Notes: generated by a model from the letters alone, not told the origin. Counted from the first letter of the stretch, positions 42,150-51,659 are shown. The stretch is 64,000 nt of DNA from Bog-532 sp963720945 (GCA_963720945.1 CAVRHH010000002.1:1-64000), one strand, 5' to 3'. Numbers and translations are program-made.

Positions 42150-43462
42150 CGTGGCCTGTCCCCGCCGTACCGCAGGTAGGCTGCGGCGGCCAGCAGGTAT
42201 CCGGCGGCGGTCACGGCGACCAGCGGATATGACTTGCCGTCCACGGGGATGATCAGCGCCCCGAGAACAGCCCCGGCCACGAAGACGCCGTTGAACATCA
42301 TGTCGTAGAGGGCGAAGGCCCGCCCCCGGTACGCGTCGCCGGTCTGCTCCTGGATGATCGTCGTGGCCGAGATCGCGATGCCCTGCCCGGTCAGCCCGAG
42401 GACGAATCCGATGACGAGGAAGATCATCTGGCTGAACGTCGCGCCCAGGGTCATCACCAGGCCGGAGCAGGCGAGCAGGAAGGCGATCCAGGTGTGCTTG
42501 GCGAACCGCCTGGTGACCGGCGGGGATATCACCGCGGCCAGGCCGTAGCCCACCGCGGTCACCACGATGACCAGGGTGAAGTGGCTGAGCGCCGCGTTAC
42601 CGTTGCCGCCTGCGTAGAAGTAGTTCCGGTACAGCAGGATCGACATGAGGAACGCGATCCCGAACAGGATGCGGTAGCCGCCAATGGCCCCGAGGGCGCC
42701 CGCCGGGCCCGGCCGCCGGGACAGGTAACGCACACCGGCGGCGAGCCCGGCCACGACGTCCCGCAAGGCACGCGCCAGTGGCTGGCGGGCATTCCCCGGG
42801 TCGTGCGCGGGACCGAGCAGGTCGCGCCGCATGGCCGCCGCGCTCAGGCCAGCCAGCAGGTAGCACCCGGCCGCGACGATCACGATCACGGCGGCGCTGC
42901 CATGGCCGCCGCCCAGCAGGAGACGGAGGCCGACCCCCGCGACCCCGGCGATGGTGGTCACGATCCCGCCGATCGTCGGGGCCACCGAGTTGGCCATGAC
43001 GAGCTTGTCGTCGCGCACGACGTGCGGCAGGGCCGCCGACAGCGAGGCGAGAAAGAAACGGTTCACGCCCAGCGCCGCCAGCGCGCTGATGTAGAGCGGC
43101 ACGCCCAGTTCGCCGGAAGCGACCAGCAGGGCGGTGACCGACACGAGGGCCGCCCGGACGAGCGCCGAGACGAGCAGGATCTGCCGCCGGGACCAGCGGT
43201 CGATGAAGACCCCGGCGAACGGCCCGATGAACGAATAGGGCAGGTAAAGGACGGCGAAGGCCTCCGCCGCCGCCGCCGGGTTCGGGTACGTCGTCGCCGA
43301 GAAGAACACGTAGGCGCCGAACCCGGCCGTGTAGATGCCGTCGCCGGCCTGCGAGATCAGCCGGGTCCTGAACAGCCGGCGGAAGTCGCGCTCGCCGAGG
43401 ACCGATCGCAGGTCCGTGAAGAGTGAGGATCGCGATAGACGTGAGACCGCGTGCAGCGCCAC
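42089..43462 (-). CDS. MFS transporter
   Basis: The 457-residue integral membrane protein has about 12 hydrophobic segments and a major-facilitator pattern. The cytoplasmic motif GPFAGVFIDRWSRRQILLVSALVRA near residues 80-105 is the A-motif region. RLISQAGDGIYTAGFGAYVFF near 35 forms helix 1. The second half begins near GGYRILFGIAFLMSILL. Substrate is unknown; the subgroup resembles efflux-type MFS proteins. It is convergent with cca and overlaps its end. Homologues occupy the same site in other actinomycetes. Confidence 0.85.
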   Translation of the reverse strand: MALHAVSRLSRSSLFTDLRSVLGERDFRRLFRTRLISQAGDGIYTAGFGAYVFFSATTYPNPAAAAEAFAVLYLPYSFIGPFAGVFIDRWSRRQILLVSALVRAALVSVTALLVASGELGVPLYISALAALGVNRFFLASLSAALPHVVRDDKLVMANSVAPTIGGIVTTIAGVAGVGLRLLLGGGHGSAAVIVIVAAGCYLLAGLSAAAMRRDLLGPAHDPGNARQPLARALRDVVAGLAAGVRYLSRRPGPAGALGAIGGYRILFGIAFLMSILLYRNYFYAGGNGNAALSHFTLVIVVTAVGYGLAAVISPPVTRRFAKHTWIAFLLACSGLVMTLGATFSQMIFLVIGFVLGLTGQGIAISATTIIQEQTGDAYRGRAFALYDMMFNGVFVAGAVLGALIIPVDGKSYPLVAVTAAGYLLAAAAYLRYGGDRPRQEPGSGMDSPSPSAQRSSS

Positions 43463-43494
43463 CCGCTCAGCCTAAGCCGCCCGGCTGACGGGCA

Positions 43495-43528
43495 ACGGCC
43501 GCGCGGGACTGCCACCCCGCGCGGCCGT
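43495..43528. terminator. Hairpin between ino1 end and the MFS gene
   Basis: ACGGCCGCGCGGG (43495-43507) pairs perfectly with CCCGCGCGGCCGT (43516-43528) around an 8-nt loop. It lies 50 nt after the ino1 stop on the minus strand, so it should end ino1 transcription. No U-tract follows. Confidence 0.7.
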
Positions 43529-43577
43529 CTCGTGCTCCGGCCCGCCGTGCGTCACGGACGGGCCGCCGGCGGATCTC

Positions 43578-44657
43578 CTACCGCTCGACTTCTCCCCGGA
43601 TGAACTTCTCCACCAGATCGCGGCATACATCGTCACCGAACTGCTCGGGCGGTGACTTCATGAAGTAGGACGACGCGGAGATGACCGGGCCGCCGATGCC
43701 GCGGTCCTTGGCGATCTTCGCGGCCCGGATAGCGTCGATGATCACACCGGCCGAGTTGGGTGAGTCCCAGACTTCCAGCTTGTACTCCAGGCTCAGCGGG
43801 ACGTCCCCGAAGGCCCGGCCCTCGAGCCGGACGAACGCCAGCTTGCGGTCATCAAGCCAGGGCACGTGGTCCGACGGGCCGATGTGAACGGCGGCGCCTT
43901 CCATCTCGTGCGGGATCTGGGACGTGACCGACTGCGTCTTCGAGATCTTCTTCGACTGGAGACGGCTGCGCTCGAGCATGTTCTTGAAGTCCATGTTGCC
44001 GCCGACGTTGAGCTGGTACGTGCGGAGCAGCTCCACACCGCGGTCTTCGAACAGCTTGGCCAGGACCCGGTGCGTGATCGTCGCTCCGACCTGCGACTTG
44101 ATGTCGTCGCCGACGATCGGCACACCCGCCTCGGCGAACTTGGCGGCCCACTCGGGGTTGGACGCGATGAACACCGGCAGCGCATTGACGAAGGCGACCC
44201 CCGCGTCGATGGCGCACTGCGCGTAGTAGCGGTCTGCCTCCTCCGACCCGACCGGCAGATAGCAGACCAGGACGTCGGCGCGGGCTTCCCGGAGGGCGGC
44301 GACCACGTCCACGGCGGGCTCGTCCGACTCGGTGATGATCTCCCGGTAATACTCGCCCAGCCCGTCCAGCGTCGGGCCGCGCTGAACGGTGACACCGGTC
44401 GGCGGCACGTCCGCGATCTTGATGGTGTTGTTCTCGCTCGCGCTGATCGCGTCGGCCACATCGCAGCCGACCTTCTTGGTGTCGACGTCGAAGGCGGCGA
44501 CCACCTCCAGGTCGCGCACGTGGTAGGGACCGAACCGGACGTGCATGAGCCCGGGCACCCGGCTGCCGTCGTCGGCGTCCTTGTAGTACTCCAGCCCCTG
44601 GACGAGGGAACTTGCGCAGTTGCCCACGCCCACGATGGCTACACGTACCGAACCCAT
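43578..44657 (-). CDS. ino1: Inositol-3-phosphate synthase
   Basis: The 359-residue NAD-dependent enzyme converts glucose 6-phosphate to inositol 3-phosphate, the first step to phosphatidylinositol and mycothiol. It starts MGSVRVAIVGVGNCASSLVQ (NAD-binding GxGxxxS). Conserved motifs are LNVGGNMDFKNM near residue 240, SKKISKTQSV near 258, HVPWLDDRKLAFVRLEG near 286 and DAIRAAKIAKDRG near 325. ATG 44657 is chosen over an upstream in-frame extension that overlaps padR. Its start overlaps the padR stop, so it is translationally coupled to its likely regulator. Confidence 0.94.
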   Translation of the reverse strand: MGSVRVAIVGVGNCASSLVQGLEYYKDADDGSRVPGLMHVRFGPYHVRDLEVVAAFDVDTKKVGCDVADAISASENNTIKIADVPPTGVTVQRGPTLDGLGEYYREIITESDEPAVDVVAALREARADVLVCYLPVGSEEADRYYAQCAIDAGVAFVNALPVFIASNPEWAAKFAEAGVPIVGDDIKSQVGATITHRVLAKLFEDRGVELLRTYQLNVGGNMDFKNMLERSRLQSKKISKTQSVTSQIPHEMEGAAVHIGPSDHVPWLDDRKLAFVRLEGRAFGDVPLSLEYKLEVWDSPNSAGVIIDAIRAAKIAKDRGIGGPVISASSYFMKSPPEQFGDDVCRDLVEKFIRGEVER

Positions 44658-45313
44658 CAGGATGACTCCTTCTTGTCCTTGCTCATGCGTTGTAGGTACT
44701 CCGCTGACCCGGGGCCGGTCTCGTCCGGCAGCTGCTGGCCGGCCGTACCGGCGTCCCGCTGCCGTTCCGAGGCAATCAGCTCGTTCAGCCAGCGGACTTC
44801 GCGCTCGACCGACTCGAGGCCATGCTTCTGGAGTTCGAGGGTGTAACTGTCGACTCGTTCCCGCGTGCGGGCGAACGCCGCCCGGACGGCTTCCATCCGT
44901 TCCTCCAGCCGGCTGCGGCGCCCTTCCAGGATCCGCAGCCGGATGTCGGCGCGGGTCTGCCCGAAGAAGGCAAAGTGCACGCCGAATCCGTCGTCGTCCC
45001 ACGACGTGGGCCCGGCTTCACCCAGCAGCTCATGCAGCCGGTCCTTGCCTTCCGCCGTGAGGCGGTAGACGATCCGTGACCGGCGTCCCGCCCGGGCCCG
45101 GGGCGTCGTCTCAGCGTCGCCCTCCGTCTCCTCCGCGATCAGGCCCTTGGCGAGCAGATCCTTCAGGCACGGGTACAGCGATCCGTACGAGAAAGCATGA
45201 AATGCGCCGAGCACCGAGCTGAGCCGCTTGCGCAGCTCGTAGCCGTGCATGGGCGAACCATGGAGCAGACCGAGCACAGCGAGTTCCAGCACGCCCGATC
45301 GCTTACCCGTCAC
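44657..45313 (-). CDS. PadR-family transcriptional regulator
   Basis: The 218-residue protein has an N-terminal winged helix (VLELAVLGLLHGSPMHGYEL, SYGSLYPCLKDLLAKGLI). A C-terminal helical dimerisation region (about 110-190) has charged coiled-coil sequence such as RLRILEGRRSRLEERMEAV. It starts at GTG 45313. The gene ends within the ino1 start codon. An array of GATGTATC repeats at 45366-45429, upstream of the gene, looks like its own operator, so the pair padR-ino1 would be autoregulated. The same padR-ino1 pair is conserved in actinobacteria. The ligand is unknown. Confidence 0.9.
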   Translation of the reverse strand: MTGKRSGVLELAVLGLLHGSPMHGYELRKRLSSVLGAFHAFSYGSLYPCLKDLLAKGLIAEETEGDAETTPRARAGRRSRIVYRLTAEGKDRLHELLGEAGPTSWDDDGFGVHFAFFGQTRADIRLRILEGRRSRLEERMEAVRAAFARTRERVDSYTLELQKHGLESVEREVRWLNELIASERQRDAGTAGQQLPDETGPGSAEYLQRMSKDKKESS

Positions 45314-45365
45314 CTTCCCACCCCCGACCGCTGGCGAGCCCCCGGGCCGCCGCCACGATTGAACC

Positions 45366-45429
45366 GATGTATCTAACGAACCGATGTATCTAGCCGATGT
45401 CTCATTCCGATGTATCGAACCGATACATC
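45366..45429. promoter_or_regulatory. PadR operator array
   Basis: GATGTATC occurs at 45366, 45383 and 45409, with a variant GATGTCTC at 45396. The last copy forms a perfect inverted repeat, GATGTATCG-AAC-CGATACATC (45409-45429). PadR proteins bind palindromes of the ATGTATC/GATACAT type. The array lies 53-116 nt upstream of padR and could also control the divergent DUF5318 gene. Confidence 0.8.
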
Positions 45430-45578
45430 AGGAGGATATAGAGCGCCAGATGGTTAAGCAAGCGGCACGGGGTACGAGACCGTAATCTTGCCGCGCAACG
45501 GGATATTTTTGCGCATCGGCGGAGATCGCCGCCCATGCGGGCTCGGCCTGTTGCGAGTTCCGACGTACCCTGTCCGTC

Positions 45579-45983
45579 ATGGGGACGAGGCGTTCCGTCG
45601 TCGATTACGGGCTTGCCCGCCGGGCAACGCTCGCGTCTGTACAGGCCGGCCACACGACCGTTGCCGACGTATGCGATGCGCACCCGTACCTGCTGAGAGC
45701 CGCCAAATTTCACGGGGAGCCGACCGCAATCCGGTGCCCCATCTGCCGGAAGGCCAAGCTCACGCACGTTACGTACGTGTACGGAGATGAGCTGGGGCAG
45801 TATGAGGGGCGTGTGAAGCGCGGTCCCGAGCTGGACGAGATGGCCGCCGAATACGGCGAATTCCGGGTCTATGTGGTCGAAGTCTGCCAAAGTTGTGGCT
45901 GGAACCACCTTGCATCGTCTTACGTTCTTGGCACAGGCGAGCCGCGCGCGCGACGCGGCCGGCGAGCCAGGACGAGCCAGTAA
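45579..45983 (+). CDS. DUF5318 zinc-ribbon protein
   Basis: The 134-residue soluble protein has two cysteine pairs, CPIC near residue 53 and CQSC near residue 103, which fit a zinc ribbon. VVDYGLARRATLASVQAGHTTVADVCDAH (split around residues 7-35) is the family N-terminus. The C-terminus is basic (RARRGRRARTSQ). Orthologues lie just upstream of a class A penicillin-binding protein in many actinomycetes; function unknown. It is divergent from padR, so the operator array may affect both. Confidence 0.85.
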   Translation: MGTRRSVVDYGLARRATLASVQAGHTTVADVCDAHPYLLRAAKFHGEPTAIRCPICRKAKLTHVTYVYGDELGQYEGRVKRGPELDEMAAEYGEFRVYVVEVCQSCGWNHLASSYVLGTGEPRARRGRRARTSQ

Positions 45984-46120
45984 GAGAGCGCACCGGAAGG
46001 CACGTTACGTCGCGATGACGCGATCCAGCAGACGTGCCGCCGGCGGCTGACGCCCCTGGGTACCGTGTAGCTTCGGCGGTGCCGCGTGGCCGCCATCCGT
46101 TAAGCCAACAGCGAGGATGA

Positions 46121-48805
46121 GTGAGCAGCAGAGACGTCAGCGGGCCTTACCGGCCAGCGTCGCCGTCGGCCGTCGGTCACGGCCGCCCGCGGCAGGACCG
46201 CCCGGTCAGCCGGAGTGTGCGCGGCGGCTACGACGGCGGCCGCTCCGGCTGGAGTGGTGTGGATGACCCGACCGAGAACTTCCCGAGCCCGGCCACGGGC
46301 GGGTACCGGCCGCCCCCTGCGTCCTCGCGCGACAGTTCCGGTTACCGGCCCCGCGATGGCTGGTACGGCTCCGCCGAGGGCGGCTACCGCCGCAGCCGCA
46401 GCGAAGCGGGCCACGGCGGCGGTGGCGGCCGTGACGGGATGCGTGGCGGAGGCCGTGGCGGCGGCCCCGGCCGGGGCAAGGTCAAGGGCAGCTGGTGGCG
46501 GCACTGGACCTGGCGGAAGGTGGCCGGCCTCCTGGCCGCCGGCTTCGGCGGCCTGGTGCTGATCTGCGTGGCCGGTGTCAGCTACGCCTATGCGAGCACG
46601 TCCGTTCCCACCGACGTGTCCCAGGCGGCGATGCAGCAGCAGTCGACCGTTTACTTCAGTGACGGCAAGACCGTGGTCGGCACCTTTGGCAGCACCAACC
46701 GGCAAGTTCTGCAGTACAGCCAGATCTCCCCGTACATGCGGGACGCCGTCGTCGCGGCGGAAGACCGCAGCTTCTATACCGAGGGCGGCGTGTCCCCGAA
46801 GGGCATCGTGCGGGCCGCCTACGAGGACGTGTTCAACAGCGGCGGCAGCGGCGGCGGCTCGCTCCAGGGTGGCTCGACCATCACCCAGCAGTTCGTCCGG
46901 AACTACTACGCCAACATCGGGACGCAGCAGACGGCTACCCGCAAGATCAGGGAGATCTTCGTCGCGCTGAAGGTAGCCAAGGAGAAGTCCAAGGCGTGGA
47001 TCCTGACGCAGTACCTGAACACCATCTATCTCGGTAATGGCGCCTACGGCGTCGGCGCGGCCGCCCAGACGTACTTCGGTGAGCCGGCCTCCAAGCTGAC
47101 CATCGCGCAGGCGGCGTATATCGCCGCCATCATCCAGAGCCCGAGTTACTACCCCACCCCGGCCGGGCGCCCGGCCCTGATGGCGCGCTGGCACTACGTT
47201 CTCAACGGGCTGGCCGGGATGGGTGACCTCACCGCGCAGCAGGCCGCCGCCGAGCAGTTCCCCGCCGTCCTCAACGCTCAGGACCAGCACGTGGGCACGG
47301 ACCCCTACGACCCCTACGTCCTCAACGTCGTGGACAACGAGCTTCAGGACACGTACAACTTCACTAAGGCCCAGATCGACAACGGGGGCCTGCACATCGT
47401 CACTACGATCAGCAAGCCGATGATGGATCAGCTCTACAGCGCGGTGAACCAGAACGAGAAGCTGATGGCCGAAGACGGCGGCCCGCTTCCTTCGTACGGG
47501 CTGGTCGGTGCCGAGCTGCAGGACCCGCAGACGGGGGCCATCACCGCCTTCTACGGCGGCCCGGGCGAGAACATCCCGGCGCAGTATTGTCACGACTGCT
47601 ACGAGAACGCCGCCGTGTACACCCGTGAGCAGGTCGGCTCGTCGTTCAAGCCGTACGTGCTGGCCACCGCGGTGTCGCAGGGCATGAACGTGCAGACCAC
47701 AGAGCTCGACGGGTTCAGCCCGCTGTGGATACCGCCGGACAGCGAGGGGATGACGTACGCGAGCCGCACGGCCGCCGGCGCGTCGTCGAACTGGTTCGAG
47801 GAGCAGAACGACGGCGACGAGAGCTACGGCCCGATGACCGTCGCACAGGCGGAGGCCCAATCCTCCAACACCGCCTTCACCGACCTGATCCACCGGGTGG
47901 GCACCCAGAACGTCATCAACATGGCCAAGCAGTTCGGCGTCGACGCCACCACCTCCGGGCTGCAGGGCGACGTCGGCCATGTGGGTATGGCGCTGGGGCA
48001 GGACTCCCTGTCTGTCAACGAGCAGGACACCATGCTGGCCACGCTGGACGACAACGGCAGCTACCATCAGGCGCACATCATCCAGCAGGTCAGCCAGGGC
48101 ACGGTGACCTATCCCGCGCGAGTCCGCTCGGCGCAGGTGCTGACGCCGCCGCTGGACTCCCAGGTTCAGTACGCGATGTCGTACGACACGATCAACGGCA
48201 CCGGCACGGCCGCGGCGATGACCGACGGGCGCCCGATCATCGCGAAGACCGGCACCACCGACAGCGCGCAGTCAGCCTTCTTCATCGGCGCGATCCCGCA
48301 ATACGCCCTGACGGTCGGCATCTTCACCGAGAACCAGGGCAACCACACCACAGAGACCCTGAACGGGCTGGGCGGTAACGTCGGCGGCGGGTTCGGTGGC
48401 TACTGGCCGGCCCGCATCTGGCACACCTTCGCCGAGGACGTGTTCGCCCAGCTGCCGGTCCAGCAGTTCCCCACGCCGCAGTTCACCGGCACGGCGTGGA
48501 ACATGTTCGGCCCCGGCATGCTGCCCAGCCCATCGCCCACCGCCACGCCTGCAGCCAAGCCGAAGACCGGGCCGCCGCCACCGGTGGCGCGCCCCACGAC
48601 TCCGGTCACCAATCCGTTCCCGGCGCCGTCGGCGCTGCCCACGTGCGGCCCGTCGCTGGGGACGCCCTGTACGGGGAATGGGAACGGGAACGGCGGCCCG
48701 CAGCCAGGCGGCGGAACCGGCAACCTGAACGGCGCAGGGATCGGCCTTGTCGGGGTGGTCCCGCTGAGGTTGCTCAGCCGCAAGCGGAAACGGAAGCGTC
48801 GCTGA
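46121..48805 (+). CDS. Bifunctional class A penicillin-binding protein
   Basis: The 894-residue peptidoglycan synthase has a disordered basic N-terminus (1-120) and a membrane anchor near 130-155 (VAGLLAAGFGGLVLICVAGV). The GT51 transglycosylase has catalytic glutamate 213 in VVAAEDRSFYTEGG and GGSTITQQFVRN. The transpeptidase has active serine S507 in the SxxK box (SSFK), SSNTAF as SxN and KTGTTDSAQSAFF as KTG. A Pro/Gly-rich C-terminal tail ends in a short LVGVVPLRLL and a basic KRKRKRR, outside the enzyme core. The start GTG 46121 is approximate. It acts at the outer membrane face with MurJ-supplied lipid II. Confidence 0.93.
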   Translation: MSSRDVSGPYRPASPSAVGHGRPRQDRPVSRSVRGGYDGGRSGWSGVDDPTENFPSPATGGYRPPPASSRDSSGYRPRDGWYGSAEGGYRRSRSEAGHGGGGGRDGMRGGGRGGGPGRGKVKGSWWRHWTWRKVAGLLAAGFGGLVLICVAGVSYAYASTSVPTDVSQAAMQQQSTVYFSDGKTVVGTFGSTNRQVLQYSQISPYMRDAVVAAEDRSFYTEGGVSPKGIVRAAYEDVFNSGGSGGGSLQGGSTITQQFVRNYYANIGTQQTATRKIREIFVALKVAKEKSKAWILTQYLNTIYLGNGAYGVGAAAQTYFGEPASKLTIAQAAYIAAIIQSPSYYPTPAGRPALMARWHYVLNGLAGMGDLTAQQAAAEQFPAVLNAQDQHVGTDPYDPYVLNVVDNELQDTYNFTKAQIDNGGLHIVTTISKPMMDQLYSAVNQNEKLMAEDGGPLPSYGLVGAELQDPQTGAITAFYGGPGENIPAQYCHDCYENAAVYTREQVGSSFKPYVLATAVSQGMNVQTTELDGFSPLWIPPDSEGMTYASRTAAGASSNWFEEQNDGDESYGPMTVAQAEAQSSNTAFTDLIHRVGTQNVINMAKQFGVDATTSGLQGDVGHVGMALGQDSLSVNEQDTMLATLDDNGSYHQAHIIQQVSQGTVTYPARVRSAQVLTPPLDSQVQYAMSYDTINGTGTAAAMTDGRPIIAKTGTTDSAQSAFFIGAIPQYALTVGIFTENQGNHTTETLNGLGGNVGGGFGGYWPARIWHTFAEDVFAQLPVQQFPTPQFTGTAWNMFGPGMLPSPSPTATPAAKPKTGPPPPVARPTTPVTNPFPAPSALPTCGPSLGTPCTGNGNGNGGPQPGGGTGNLNGAGIGLVGVVPLRLLSRKRKRKRR

Positions 48806-48807
48806 GC

Positions 48808-50213
48808 ATGCCCGGTTCGGGGGACGGTGGGCGCCGCGGGCCGGCGCCAGCGGACTCCGAAGGTGGCGGGGAGCCAGCGGGCACCTCCAGCCTGCCGCCG
48901 CGGCGTCCCATGGCCCTGCTCGCGGGGACGACCAGCGTCCTGGTGACTGCCGCGCTGTTCGGGGCGCTGCTGGCGTTCCTGGAGAAGGTGCCGTGCCGGT
49001 CCGGCGCGTGGAACAGTTACGCGAAGCAGTTCCAGGACGCCTGTTACACCGACATCTACCCGCTGTACTACGGCGAGGGTCTTTCCTCCGGGAAGGTGCC
49101 GTACAGCGGCCACCACGTCGAATACCCCGTCCTGATCGGCGCGGCCATGCAAGCCGCCGCCTGGCTGGTCCGCTCGATCGCCGACCCGTACGCCCGGGGG
49201 CGTGAGTTCTTCGACATCACCGTGATCCTGCTGGTGATCTGCGCGGTCGCCGGGGTGGTGGCCACCGGGTACGCGGCCGGCCCCGGCGGCGCTGGCAGGC
49301 GCTGCTGGTGGCGCTGGCTCCCGGCCTCATCTTGTCGGCGTTCATCAACTGGGACCTCATCGCGATGGCGCTCGCCGCGCTGGGCCTCGCGGCATGGGCG
49401 GCGAAGCGCGGTGTGCTGGCCGGTGTCCTGTTCGGCCTCGCGGTGGCGACGAAGTTCTACCCGCTGGTGTTGTTCGGCCCGCTGGTGCTGCTCTGTCTCC
49501 GCGCGGGCCGGATGCGTGACTTCTGGGTGACATTCAGCTCCGCCGCCGTGGCGTGGCTGGCGGTCAACGTTCCGGTCATGATCGTCGCTCCAGCCGGCTG
49601 GGCGACGTTCTACGAGTTCAGCAGGACCCGGCCCGCCGACTGGGGCTCCATCTGGTACCTGTTCGAGCATTTCAGTGTCCCGGTCCTTGGCAGGACCAGC
49701 GTCGCCACCCTGAACCTGATCTCGGCCGTCGCGTTCGGCGTGGCGTGTGTGGCGATCGTGGTCCTGGCGCTCGCCGCGCCGCGCCGTCCCCGGTTGCCGC
49801 AGCTGTGCTTTCTCGTCCTCGCGGTGTTCCTGATGACGAACAAGGTGTGGTCGCCGCAGTACGTGATCTGGCTCGTGCCGCTGGCGGTCCTGGCCCGGCC
49901 CCGCTTCTGGCCCTACGCCCTGTGGCAGCTGGCCGAGGTCGGGTATTTCTTCGGCATCTGGGGCTACCTCATTTTCGTCTTCCGCAACGGCGCGGTCATC
50001 CCGGGCTACAACGGCCTCAGCACGGGCTGGTACTTCGCGTCCCTGCTGGCTCGTTTCCTGACGGTCGCCCTGCTGTGCGGCTATGTGGTCCGTGATGTGC
50101 TGCGCCCCGGCCGGGACATCGTGCGGGCGGACGGCGAGGACGATCCCGCGGGCGGTGTGCTCGCCGGGGCACCCGACCGTTTCGTGCTCAGGCTGCGGCG
50201 AGATGCTGCCTGA
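48808..50213 (+). pseudogene. DUF2029 glycosyltransferase (GT87-like), one frameshift as sequenced
   Basis: This membrane mannosyltransferase-like protein is of the C-class GT fold. The first part (from ATG 48808) has a helix ALLAGTTSVLVTAALFGALL and the loop DIYPLYYGEGLSSGKVPYSGHHVEYPVL. Near 49300 the frame shifts in a GC-rich run. The continuation ALAPGLILSAFINWDLIAM to RRDAA (stop 50213) is in another frame and supplies eight or more helices. The repaired protein would be about 470 residues. The single indel is most likely a sequence error or a recent mutation. The gene follows the PBP by 2 nt and its end overlaps the convergent endonuclease gene by 26 nt. Confidence 0.8.
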
Positions 50214-50988
50214 GCCAGCGCACGTCGCCGGCCAGGCTGCCGTTCTCGTCCGGTGTTTCGCAGATGGCGGGCGCCCCAGCGGCCCGGACCACCCCGAGGA
50301 TCGCTTCCGGGTCGATCGTGCCGCTGGTCAGGCCCGCGTGCCGGTCGCGCCCGGAGCCGAACTCGTCGCGTGAGTTGTTGCAGTGCACCAGGTCGATCCG
50401 GCCGGTGATGGCCGTCACCTTGCCGGTCACGTCGGCGAGGTCGAGCCCGGCCGAGTACGCGTGACAGGTGTCGAGGCAGAAGCCGACCTCGCCGTCACCG
50501 TCCCTGACCCCGGCCATCACCGCGTCCCACAGCTGGCCGATGGCGTCCAGGGTGCGTGCCATCGCGTTCGTGCCGCCCGCCGTGTTCTCGATCAGCAGCG
50601 GGATCGGCCGTTCGACCCGCTCCATCACCTTGCGCCAGTTCGCGTAACCCTCCGCGGGATCCACCCCGCTCGTCACGTGGCCGCCGTGCACGATCAGCGC
50701 CTTGGCGCCGATCGAAGCCGCCGCTTCCAGCTGCTGGGTCAGCAGCTTCCGGCTCGGGATCCGGATCCGGTTGTTCGTGGTCGCGACGTTGATGACGTAG
50801 GGCGCGTGAACGTAGGCGTCGACACCGGCCGCGGTGAAGGCCGCGCGTATCTCCGCCGGCTCACCGGGCAGCACCGGCCCCTTCCAGCCCTGTGGATCAC
50901 CGAGGAAGAACTGCACCGCATCGGCCCCGCGGGCACTGGCCCCGGCCAGCGGGTCCGCGCCGTCAATGTGCACACCAATCCGCACCAT
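50188..50988 (-). CDS. nfo: Deoxyribonuclease IV (AP endonuclease)
   Basis: The 266-residue TIM-barrel enzyme is of the endonuclease IV family, which cuts DNA at abasic sites. Zinc-ligand motifs are visible: RIGVHIDGADPLAGA at the start, YVHAPYVINVAT near residue 58, ALIVHGGHVTSG near 97, PLLIENTAGG near 128, GFCLDTCHAYSAG near 170 and DLVHCNNSRDEFGSGRDRH near 200. It starts at ATG 50988. The C-terminus is complete (LRQHLAAA). It is convergent with the glycosyltransferase gene. Confidence 0.9.
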   Translation of the reverse strand: MVRIGVHIDGADPLAGASARGADAVQFFLGDPQGWKGPVLPGEPAEIRAAFTAAGVDAYVHAPYVINVATTNNRIRIPSRKLLTQQLEAAASIGAKALIVHGGHVTSGVDPAEGYANWRKVMERVERPIPLLIENTAGGTNAMARTLDAIGQLWDAVMAGVRDGDGEVGFCLDTCHAYSAGLDLADVTGKVTAITGRIDLVHCNNSRDEFGSGRDRHAGLTSGTIDPEAILGVVRAAGAPAICETPDENGSLAGDVRWLRQHLAAA

Positions 50989-51049
50989 GACCCGAGCCTA
51001 ACGGAGCCCCCCGTCGTTTCCGCCCGCTGCGCCGGACGCGCGCTTGGCC

Positions 51050-51451
51050 TTAGAAGCCGCCATGCGCCAGGCCCAGGGAGGCGCCGACGAAGCCCGCGAT
51101 CATGCCGGTCACGACCACGATCCGCTCCGTCCGGGTGGCCGAGACCATCTGTATGTACAGGCCCAGGAGGATGGACACGCCGCCGGTCACCGTGGCGGTC
51201 ACGTGCAGGGCGGCCGAGGCGGACGGCTCGTTCCGCACGATCATGCCGAGCACGAAGGACAGCAGCCCCAGGACGATCGTCACCACCGCGAGGGCGTTCA
51301 GGGCTATACGGCGGTTGCCGGCCGGATTGAGCGTCACATGCTGCGCCTGCGGATCGGTCTGCCCTGTGCTGGGCATGTCTGTGCCTGGCACGTCCGCCAC
51401 CTCCATCTCAGCACCTGTACCGGCGCTCGCTGATCTCGATTCTTCCCCCAT
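51050..51451 (-). CDS. Small hypothetical membrane protein
   Basis: The 133-residue protein has a hydrophilic N-terminus of about 45 residues. Three hydrophobic segments follow: ALNALAVVTIVLGLLSFVLGMI near 50-70, ALHVTATVTGGVSILLGLYI near 80-100 and IVVVTGMIAGFVGASLGLA near 110-128. No known domain is recognised. It is divergent from rpsF, 240 nt away, and follows nfo in the opposite sense of rpsF. Codon composition looks normal for the genome. Confidence 0.7.
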   Translation of the reverse strand: MGEESRSASAGTGAEMEVADVPGTDMPSTGQTDPQAQHVTLNPAGNRRIALNALAVVTIVLGLLSFVLGMIVRNEPSASAALHVTATVTGGVSILLGLYIQMVSATRTERIVVVTGMIAGFVGASLGLAHGGF

Positions 51452-51640
51452 CCGGCCCGGGAATCACCGCTTTCCGTGAGCTGCGCTGACGCCCGCGGCA
51501 CAAAGGGCGGCAATATGCCCGGCGCGCCCGCTCGCGTCCCGCCGTGACGATACGGTCCGGACTGTCGGAGCCCCACGGTATGCTGACCAGGCTGTGAAAT
51601 TACGGCAGGCCACCGGAGCCGCCGTGCTTCCAGCCCTCCT

Positions 51641-51659
51641 GTCACGGAGAGACCGTGAC
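51641..51659 (+). promoter_or_regulatory. rpsF leader hairpin
   Basis: GTCACGG (51641-51647) and CCGTGAC (51653-51659) form a perfect 7-bp stem with loop AGAGA, 15 nt before the rpsF ribosome binding site. Many bacteria carry an S6:S18-binding leader RNA before rpsF that autoregulates the operon; this hairpin could be part of one, but I cannot confirm the consensus. A possible -10 (TATGCT) lies at 51579-51584. Confidence 0.4.

Noticed and set aside
44658..45002. N-terminal extension of inositol-phosphate synthase
   Set aside because: It is the out-of-frame reading of padR; the family N-terminus is MGSVRVAIVGVGN from 44657.
45402..45908. Minus-strand frame overlapping the PadR operator and the DUF5318 gene
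   Set aside because: The plus-strand DUF5318 frame has paired CxxC motifs and conserved context; the minus frame has neither.
46100..48076. 658-codon open frame opposite the penicillin-binding protein
   Set aside because: Antisense shadow of a gene with GT51, SxxK, SxN and KTG motifs.
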